Part shown: positions 1-5,900 of the stretch, piece after piece
Layout of the letters: each line of letters begins with the position of its first letter
How positions within the stretch are numbered: position 1 is the stretch's first letter
Program-made: the position numbers and the translations under genes
The notes under the pieces: model-generated
The model's database searches: none
Told to the model about the DNA's origin: nothing
What the model saw: the letters and a program-made list of their open reading frames with translations, nothing else
Assembly: GCA_023393265.1 (NCBI GenBank)
Contig: JAEWME010000121.1
Span: forward strand, 1-6,117
Source: Bacteroidota bacterium
Lineage (GTDB): Bacteria; Bacteroidota; Bacteroidia; Bacteroidales; Prolixibacteraceae
Direction of reading: 5' to 3'
DNA length: 6,117 nucleotides

Positions 1-692
1 CGACTGTGGCCGGTTTAACTTCGATGAAAGGTTGCCCTGATACAGATAAAGATGGTGTTGCTGACAAAGACGATGCCTGCCCGGATGTTGCCGGATTGCC
101 AAGTCTGAAAGGTTGTCCGGACTCTGATGGAGATGGCGTGGCCGATAAAGACGACAAATGCCCAAATACACCAAGAGGTTATAAAGTTGATGCCAGCGGT
201 TGCCCGGTTGATACGGACAAAGACGGCGTGGTTGATTCGGAAGACGACTGCCCAACTGTAGCTGGTCCGAAAGAAAACAAAGGCTGCCCCGTGAAAGAAG
301 CAGAAATGCCAAAAGAAATTACGCCGGACCAGGTGATAATGCAGAAAGATGTGAAAACTACACCGGTTCACTTTGTATCAGACAAGAGTTATCTGACTGA
401 TTACTCGAAAGGTATTCTCGATAAACTGATCAAAATACTGAATACTGACCCCGCGTACATGGTGAACATGTTTGGATATGCCGACAGCCAGGGAACTGAC
501 GAATACAACATTAAACTTTCTCAGGCCCGCATCGAATCGGTAATTGCTTACCTCACATCCAAAGGAATTGCCGAAAAGCGTATTATTCACCAGAAAGCTT
601 TAGGAGAGGCCAATCCGGTCGCCTCAAATGCTACAGAAGAGGGTCGTCTGAAAAACCGCCGTGTTGAATTCGAAATATTCAAGATGAAATAG
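1..692 (+). CDS. OmpA-like outer-membrane protein with TSP3 repeats, 3' part (5' end outside window)
   Basis: This protein probably anchors the outer membrane to peptidoglycan. The frame is already open at base 1 and enters in mid-repeat: the first residues, T-V-A-G, match the repeat phrases CPTVAG and CPDVAG further on. The GTG at position 6 is therefore not a real start. Counting from that codon, residues 10-95 are thrombospondin type-3 repeats, with DxDxDGxxD calcium-binding loops and CP pairs every 27-29 residues. A linker of about 20 residues follows, then an OmpA C-terminal domain (about 117-225) with FGYADSQGTDEYN, LSQAR and GRLKNRRVEFEI. D160 and R175 sit 15 residues apart, as do the diaminopimelate-contacting Asp and Arg of characterised OmpA domains. 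The missing N-terminus would be expected to carry a signal peptide and perhaps a beta-barrel; that is inference. A terminator follows 18 bp after the stop, so argS is not in the same operon. Confidence 0.93.
   Translation, partial: TVAGLTSMKGCPDTDKDGVADKDDACPDVAGLPSLKGCPDSDGDGVADKDDKCPNTPRGYKVDASGCPVDTDKDGVVDSEDDCPTVAGPKENKGCPVKEAEMPKEITPDQVIMQKDVKTTPVHFVSDKSYLTDYSKGILDKLIKILNTDPAYMVNMFGYADSQGTDEYNIKLSQARIESVIAYLTSKGIAEKRIIHQKALGEANPVASNATEEGRLKNRRVEFEIFKMK
33..290 (+). repeat. Thrombospondin type-3 repeats (three units plus boundary Cys-Pro)
   Basis: In-frame protein repeats delimited by Cys-Pro pairs at codons 10, 37, 66 and 94 (counted from base 6), with spacings of 27, 29 and 28 residues. 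Each unit has an Asp-rich loop (DTDKDGVAD, DSDGDGVAD, DTDKDGVVD) of the kind that binds calcium in TSP3 proteins. The DNA copies have diverged at many third positions, so these are old, selected protein repeats rather than a recent tandem duplication. Confidence 0.88.
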
Positions 693-710
693 CGATAATT
701 CGCTTCCTGA

Positions 711-750
711 AAAAGCCTTTTCTGCTCAACCGGAAAAGGCTTTTCTTTTT
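711..750 (+). terminator. Intrinsic terminator of the OmpA-like gene
   Basis: A perfect 12-bp inverted repeat: AAAAGCCTTTTC at 711-722 and GAAAAGGCTTTT at 733-744, with a 10-nt loop. The T-rich tail TTTTCTTTTT runs from 741 to 750. It begins 18 bp after the TAG stop. The A-rich left flank could also let it work on the opposite strand, but no minus-strand gene needs that here. Confidence 0.9.
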
Positions 751-772
751 GCCCCGAATTAGCAAAGCATGT

Positions 773-806
773 TTGGCCGGAAAATAAGGAAAATCGAATA
801 TCTTTG
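773..806 (+). promoter_or_regulatory. Bacteroidota-type promoter for argS
   Basis: A perfect -7 box, TATCTTTG (799-806), matches the Bacteroidota consensus TAnnTTTG. A TTG (773-775, part of TTTG at 772-775) lies 23 bp upstream, at the long end of the spacing known for this promoter class. Transcription would start around 810-814, about 20 nt before the ATG at 835. This also argues against translation from the upstream ATG at 769, which would precede the transcript start. Confidence 0.7.
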
Positions 807-834
807 TCGCTCAAAAATTACAAAGCACAGAAAA

Positions 835-2628
835 ATGTCCATCGAACAGATAATCAGCGAAAAAATAGTTGAAGCCATCCATCATTGCTATCAACAGCAA
901 ATCGACGGCAAACTGGTTCAATTACAGAATACCCGGAAAGAATTTGAAGGAGATATTACCCTGGTGGTTTTCCCGTTCCTGAAAATGTCGAAAAAATCGC
1001 CGGAACAAACGGCTATAGAAATTGGCGATTATCTTCAGCAAAATGTCGCCGAAGTTGAAAAATACAACGTCGTCAAAGGCTTCCTGAATCTGGTTATCTC
1101 GCCGGCATACTGGGTTTCGGTTTTAAATTCGGCCAATGCCGAACCACAATTTGGGCTGGTAACAGCCACCGAAAAATCGAAGTTGGTGATGGTCGAATAT
1201 TCGTCGCCAAACACCAACAAACCGCTGCACCTGGGTCACATCCGCAACAAATTGCTTGGATTTTCGCTCAGCGAAATTATGAAGGCCAATGGCAACAAAG
1301 TGGTAAAAACCAATATTGTGAACGACCGCGGTATTCACATCTGCAAATCGATGTATGCCTGGAAAATGTGGGGCAACGGACAAACTCCCGAAAGTACCGG
1401 CATTAAAGGCGACCATCTGGTGGGCGATTTCTACGTGAAATTTGATCAGGAATATAAAAAGGAGATAGCCGAATTGGTGGCTCAGGGACTGACGAAAGAA
1501 GAAGCCGAACAGAATGCTCCGGCTATTCTGGGTGCCCGCGAGCTGCTCCTGAAATGGGAAGCAAAAGACCCCGAAACCATCGAACTCTGGAAAATGATGA
1601 ACCAGTGGGTTTATGCCGGATTTGACGTAACCTACAAGGAACTGGGCGTTGATTTCGACAAGATATACTACGAATCGGAAACCTATCTCTACGGAAAAGA
1701 TGAAGTGCTGCGCGGACTTTCGGAAGGCGTTTTTTACCAGAAGGAAGATTCATCGGTTTGGGCCGATCTCACCGGCGAAGGACTTGACCAGAAGATTTTG
1801 CTGCGTAGCGACGGAACTTCAGTTTACATGACGCAGGACATCGGAACAGCCAAGGAGCGTTTTCAGGACTTCCCCATCGATAAAATGATCTATGTGGTTG
1901 GAAACGAACAAAATTATCATTTCCAGGTGCTCTCCATTCTGCTTGATAAGCTTGGGTTCGAATTTGGAAAAGGACTTCACCATTTCTCGTACGGCATGGT
2001 TGAACTTCCGCAGGGGAAAATGAAGTCGCGCGAAGGCACAGTGGTCGACGCCGACGACCTGATTGCCGAGATGGTGGAAGTTGCCCGAAAAACATCAGAG
2101 GAGCTTGGAAAGCTTGACGGTTATACACCGGAACAGGCAGCGGAAACCTACAAAATGATCGCGTTGGGTGCTTTAAAATATTTCATCCTGAAAGTTGACC
2201 CCAAGAAAAATATGCTTTTCAATCCGCAGGAATCCATTGATTTTAACGGAAATACCGGACCGTTTATTCAATACACGTACGCCCGAATCCGTTCGGTGCT
2301 GCGTAAAGCCGAAGAACGCGGAATTAAAATTAACCGTGAACTTCCGGCCTCAACCGAACTGGCATTGAAAGAACTTCAGTTGATCAAATCAGTATCACAG
2401 TTCCCCGCGATTGTGAAAGAAGCCGGAGAAATGTACAGCCCGGCTGTGATCGCCAACTACGTTTATGAATTGGTGAAAGAATTCAACCAGTTCTACCACG
2501 AATTTTCGATTCTGACAGAAGAAGACGAGAGCAAGCGAAACACCAGGCTCTTATTGTCAGAAACGATTGGGAAAACTGTTAAAACAGGCATGAAACTATT
2601 AGGAATCGATGTTCCTGAAAGGATGTAA
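835..2628 (+). CDS. argS: Arginine--tRNA ligase (arginyl-tRNA synthetase)
   Basis: A cytoplasmic class I aminoacyl-tRNA synthetase that charges tRNA-Arg with arginine using ATP. The product is 597 residues, within the usual range for bacterial ArgRS (about 550-600). Residues 1 to about 95 fit the ArgRS-specific N-terminal domain that contacts the tRNA D-loop. The HIGH motif is HLGH at 132-135, preceded by SSPNTNKPL. The KMSKS-equivalent is KMKSREG at 395-401, the diverged form common in ArgRS. NTGPFIQYTYARIRS (473-487) leads into the C-terminal DALR anticodon-binding domain, which ends in GIDVPERM. I chose the ATG at 835 (MSIEQIISEK) over the in-frame ATG at 769. The 22 extra codons are basic and unlike the family, and a strong promoter box (799-806) lies inside that extension. 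There is no clear Shine-Dalgarno, as is usual in this phylum. The gene is monocistronic, flanked by terminators on both sides, with no frameshift or missing motif. Confidence 0.97.
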   Translation: MSIEQIISEKIVEAIHHCYQQQIDGKLVQLQNTRKEFEGDITLVVFPFLKMSKKSPEQTAIEIGDYLQQNVAEVEKYNVVKGFLNLVISPAYWVSVLNSANAEPQFGLVTATEKSKLVMVEYSSPNTNKPLHLGHIRNKLLGFSLSEIMKANGNKVVKTNIVNDRGIHICKSMYAWKMWGNGQTPESTGIKGDHLVGDFYVKFDQEYKKEIAELVAQGLTKEEAEQNAPAILGARELLLKWEAKDPETIELWKMMNQWVYAGFDVTYKELGVDFDKIYYESETYLYGKDEVLRGLSEGVFYQKEDSSVWADLTGEGLDQKILLRSDGTSVYMTQDIGTAKERFQDFPIDKMIYVVGNEQNYHFQVLSILLDKLGFEFGKGLHHFSYGMVELPQGKMKSREGTVVDADDLIAEMVEVARKTSEELGKLDGYTPEQAAETYKMIALGALKYFILKVDPKKNMLFNPQESIDFNGNTGPFIQYTYARIRSVLRKAEERGIKINRELPASTELALKELQLIKSVSQFPAIVKEAGEMYSPAVIANYVYELVKEFNQFYHEFSILTEEDESKRNTRLLLSETIGKTVKTGMKLLGIDVPERM

Positions 2629-2652
2629 GAAAAGTCAGAAGTCGGAAATTTA

Positions 2653-2696
2653 AAAAATCCCCGGAAGTCAGAAATGATTTTCGGGGATTTTTCGTT
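2653..2696 (+). terminator. Intrinsic terminator of argS, potentially bidirectional
   Basis: AAAAATCCCCG (2653-2663) pairs perfectly over 11 bp with CGGGGATTTTT (2682-2692). The stem can extend inward by one G-T and two A-T pairs, leaving a 12-nt loop. A T-rich run (2688-2699, broken by CG) follows and an A-run (2652-2657) precedes, so it could stop transcription from either side. It starts 24 bp after the argS stop, so cas9 is unlikely to depend on argS read-through. Confidence 0.9.
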
Positions 2697-2837
2697 TTTA
2701 AGAGCCTGAATAAAAAATATGAGATATTTCAACAAAGCACCCAATGTAAATATTTTCGCTTCAAATCAATCACTTAGATAAATATTTTACCATAAAAGCG
2801 ACAAAGTTTAATTGATTTTGTCGTAACTTGTATGCAT
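2693..2837. other. AT-rich spacer between the argS terminator and the tracrRNA terminator
   Basis: I see no gene here. The stretch is very A+T rich. It holds two copies of TAAATATTTT (2747-2756 and 2779-2788, exactly 32 bp apart) and an inverted repeat at 2799-2823. A plus-strand cas9 promoter could lie here. The nearest match to the Bacteroidota -7 box is TGATTTTG (2813-2820), one mismatch from TAnnTTTG, but I find no TTG at the right distance, so I do not call it a promoter. Confidence 0.5.
2799..2823. repeat. Perfect 7-bp inverted repeat CGACAAA-N11-TTTGTCG
   Basis: The arms at 2799-2805 and 2817-2823 are perfectly complementary around an 11-bp AT-rich centre. There is no T-run, so it is not an obvious terminator. 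Each arm includes TTTGTCG, the same string as the end of the argS -7 box and its downstream bases (803-809). The repeat may therefore be two convergent promoter-like elements or an operator. Its function is unknown. Confidence 0.45.
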
Positions 2838-2865
2838 AAAAAAGCGATCCCGGCTTCCCGGGACC
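2838..2865 (-). terminator. tracrRNA 3' hairpin and intrinsic terminator
   Basis: Read on the minus strand, GGTCCCGG (2865-2858) pairs with CCGGGATC (2853-2846) over 8 bp, including one G-U, around a GAAG loop. GC and then six Ts (2843-2838) follow. In tracrRNAs this last hairpin serves both as transcription terminator and as a Cas9-bound structural element. It is the most GC-rich patch in an otherwise AT-rich gap. Confidence 0.9.
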
Positions 2866-2879
2866 ACTTTAAATGTTTT

Positions 2880-2903
2880 CACAACGGAATAATCCTTATT
2901 GTG
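2880..2903 (-). repeat. Inverted repeat joining the anti-repeat 3' end to the tracrRNA tail
   Basis: In the minus-strand transcript, CACAAU (2903-2898) can pair with GUUGUG (2885-2880), giving five Watson-Crick pairs and one U-G. This encloses AAGGAUUAUUCC, which folds into a GGA/UCC hairpin (2895-2886) with a UUAU loop. CACAAU is also the 3' end of the anti-repeat, so this fold competes with crRNA pairing. Base pairing is seen by eye only; no folding energy was computed. Confidence 0.6.
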
Positions 2904-2925
2904 ATTTGCTTTCAAATTGTAGAAC

Positions 2926-2957
2926 CAAATATACACAACTAAAAAATATCAATCAAC
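2926..2957 (-). promoter_or_regulatory. Bacteroidota-type promoter for the tracrRNA
   Basis: On the minus strand, TATATTTG (2933-2926) is a perfect match to the TAnnTTTG -7 box. GTTG (2957-2954) stands exactly 20 bp upstream of it as the -33 element. The predicted start falls about 4-7 nt past the box, near 2922-2919, right at the beginning of the anti-repeat. The promoter lies wholly within the cas9 5' leader region; its -33 end is about 7 bp from the cas9 start codon. Confidence 0.75.
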
Positions 2958-2963
2958 ATAGCT

Positions 2964-5900
2964 ATGAAGAAAATTTTAGGCCTCGATTTAGGCACCAACA
3001 GTATAGGTTGGGCGCTGGTGGAACAAGATTCTGAAAAAAAAGAAGGGAAGATATTGGGAATGGGAAGTCGGATAATCCCGATGGGAACAGACAAACAAGA
3101 CTATGAAAAAGGAGTTGGTATAACGAAAAATGCGACTCGAAGAGAAAAGCGAACTGCGCGTAAAGGCAATAAACGCTATAAGCTTCGCAGAAATAAGCTT
3201 TTATTTATTCTGGGGGAATTAGAAATGCTGCCTGAACAGTTTCAATTTAAAATTGGAATACCTGAACCAACAAAGCTGCAAAATCTGGAGCTTTTGCCTG
3301 TCTTAAAGAAAACAAAGCAATTAGATGCCTTAGGTCTTCTAGAATTGAAAGTTCAGGCTTTGGAGAATCCTGTTGAGATAAAAGATTTTGGCAAAATACT
3401 CTATCAGTTCAATCAGCTTCGCGGTTATTCTGGAGGAAATAATGAAGAATCAACAAAAAAGAAACAAGAAGAGGATGAAGATGCTGTAAAAAAGAAATAT
3501 GAAGTTGTTGTGCAGAAAGTTGATATTCTTGATGTCAAACAATCAGACGATACTTTCACTGTAAGAGGTGGAAAAAATAAAGGGGAAAAACAATATTATT
3601 TCGACTTGAAAATTGTCTTCAATGGAGAAGAAATTGAAGGACAAACAGAATTACAGAACTTAAAAGAAAAAGAGGGACAAGAAGAGGAACTCGAAATACG
3701 AATAACAAGAAAAAAAGATGATAACCCGACTTACAAATTTGCTTTACCTCAAAAATCGAATTGGCGCAAAACAATGGAATTATCAGAAAAAGCTTTAAAG
3801 GAAGAGAAGCTTTTTATAAGTCAGTTGCGATTAAGAGATTTACAACAAAATAAATGGGCTAAAATTAGAAATCGGGTTTTTCTTCGTAATCGCTACAAAG
3901 AGGAATTTGACAAGGTTTGGGAAACACAAGCGGAACATCATCCGATTTTGAAAAATTGTCCACAAGAAACTTTAAAGAAAATTGCAAATTATATTTTCCC
4001 CGGCCGCAGCGAATCACAACAATTATTACGAAAAACTGCTGTTGAAAAAGGACTGAAATACATTGTCAAGGATCAAGTGATTTATTATCAACGTCCTTTA
4101 AAACCGCAAACAGAGTTGATTGGCAATTGCCGTTTTGAAAAGGATGAAAAAGTTATTCCGACTTCGCATCCATTTTTTCAGGAATTTAGATGTTGGAAAC
4201 AGATAAACAACCTTTTTGTCACCACTAAAACCCTAGTGGGGAATAAATACACCTATCAAAACAGATATTTGACTTCAGAAGAAAAAAGGGCAATTTATGA
4301 AAAGCTACAAACACAAAAGGAAGTTGGTTTTGCCACAGTCATTGAAATCCTTAATATGGATAAAAGCAAAGGCAAATTAGACAAAGAGCAAAAAGACTAT
4401 TTCCTAAACGGTTTAAATGTAAAGGCAAAATTGAAAGGTTGCGATACACTTTTATCTTTCAAAAAAGAGCTGGGTGAATATTTTAATGATTTCATTTCTC
4501 AGGACAAACAACTTGTTGAGCAACTTTGGACTGTAATTTTTGATGTAAAAAACCACGAAGGAAGCGAGTATGATTTAGAAAGTAAGCGAGTTTCTTCAAT
4601 CATTGCGGTGTTAAGAAATTACACTGACGAGGAAACAGTAAGAGAATTGTCATTGAAATTAGCTCAAAAAATAAAATTTCCTCGAAAGTATACAAGTTTG
4701 TCGAAAAAGGCAATAGAGAATATTTTGCCTTTAATGTTGCCTAACCCACAATATGTACCCAACGCAGTTCAACAGCAGTTTAAGAATATTCAACATTTAA
4801 TTGAAACAGGTGAAATACTTGATAATCCAAGATATAAATTGGAAGATTATGTGATTGATTTTGTAAAAAGCAACCCTAATGTCATACAGGATGGCGGCTT
4901 AATGGAATCGTTTGCTATTTCATTGATTTATGGCAAACATACAGCCGAAACCATAAAACCCCAAATCAAAAATTATCACGAAATAGTAGAAGATAAGGAA
5001 AGGGCCAAAAATCTACGCAATCCAATTGTGGCACAACTTGCCAACGAAACGATGCAAGTTATTAAAGCAATTTGGAAACAGTACAAATTCAATCCCGAGG
5101 AACTTGAAGTTCGAGTAGAGTTGGCAAGAGATTTAAAAAATAGCGCAGCTGAGAGAGAAAAAATATGGAATAATCAGCGGAAGAGCAAGGTAATCAACGA
5201 TAAGGCTAAAGAAAGATTGAGCGAAAATGGCATTGCCATTACGGATGAGAATATTCTAAAATATCGTTTATACGAGCAACAGAAATTTATGTCTCCTTAT
5301 ACCAAAAAGAAGATTATACCTTTCAGTAAGTTGTTTGATGACAAAGAATACGATATTGACCATATAATCCCAAAATCAAGATATTATGACGATTCTTTCT
5401 CTAATAAGGTAATATGTGAAAAGTATATTAATGAAGAAAAAAGCAACAGAACAGCTTGGGAATACATCTCACAGCAAAATTCTAAATATAAAAATGAAAA
5501 TGGTGAACTTGAAATTATATCTGCAAATGAGTTTCTCAGTCACGTAAACGATAATTACTTTGGTAAGAAGAAAAGAAATTTATTAGCTGAAAAAATTCCT
5601 TCAAATCCCGTTGAACGTCAACTAAAAGATACACAATACATTTCCGTTGCCATAAAAAATGAACTGGCTAAGATTGTTGGAAGTGACAATGTAAAAACAA
5701 GCACAGGAGAAGTAACTGATTTCTTACGTAGTCGATGGGGGCTTCGGAAATTATTTATGGAACTTACCGAAAGCCGTTTTAAACAAATGGAACTTTGGGA
5801 TTTGGATGAAAATGGTAACCCAAAAACAAATTGGATAACAAAATATTACGACAAAGAAAAGCAAAAGCATATCTACGAAATTAAAAATTGGAGTAAAAGA

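Larger units (their letters stand above)
2838..2920 (-). ncRNA. tracrRNA of the type II CRISPR-Cas9 system
   Basis: Predicted trans-activating CRISPR RNA of about 83 nt, read from about 2920 down to 2838. It would pair with the crRNA repeat, create the RNase III substrate and hold the guide in Cas9. The 5' part is the anti-repeat AATTTGAAAGCAAATCACAA (complement of 2899-2918). Its plus-strand copy, TTGTGATTTGCTTTCAAATT, matches from memory the first part of the long type II-C repeats of Bacteroides and relatives; I could not check this against an array, as none is present. Next come AAGGATTATTCCG, a nexus-like hairpin (GGA/UCC around UUAU), and an A-rich linker. The end is an 8-bp hairpin followed by a U-run. 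Its own promoter lies just upstream, between it and cas9, and it is divergent from cas9. The exact 5' end is estimated from the promoter. Confidence is high because anti-repeat, nexus, terminator and an adjacent cas9 occur together. Confidence 0.88.

Noticed and set aside
6..8. GTG at position 6 as the start of the OmpA-like gene
   Set aside because: The frame is open upstream to base 1 and the sequence there is the middle of a TSP3 repeat, so the gene simply enters from outside the window.
1769..2128. Minus-strand open frame of 119 codons inside argS
   Set aside because: It is antisense to well-conserved ArgRS sequence including the KMSKS-equivalent motif, and its translation has no family-like features. 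The other short antisense frames over argS and the OmpA-like gene were rejected on the same grounds.
2653..2692. The argS terminator hairpin as a riboswitch or small RNA
   Set aside because: A simple 11-14 bp stem followed by a T-rich run, right after a stop codon, is fully explained as an intrinsic terminator.
2493..2744. Minus-strand open frame of 83 codons running through the argS terminator
   Set aside because: It overlaps the argS 3' end in antisense and spans a strong terminator hairpin. It shows no recognisable motif or promoter and looks like a shadow frame.
2898..2920. A CRISPR array or a lone plus-strand CRISPR repeat
   Set aside because: Only one copy is present and there are no spacers. 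The nexus, terminator and promoter all read on the minus strand, so it is a tracrRNA anti-repeat rather than an array unit.
3034..3041. A8 tract early in cas9 as a phase-variation switch
   Set aside because: The run is short, cas9 is AT-rich with many A-runs, and the frame is intact. Nothing here distinguishes it from composition.
5403..5405. N814 as the HNH catalytic asparagine
   Set aside because: It aligns with SpCas9 N854. The residue at H+23, equivalent to N863, is N823.
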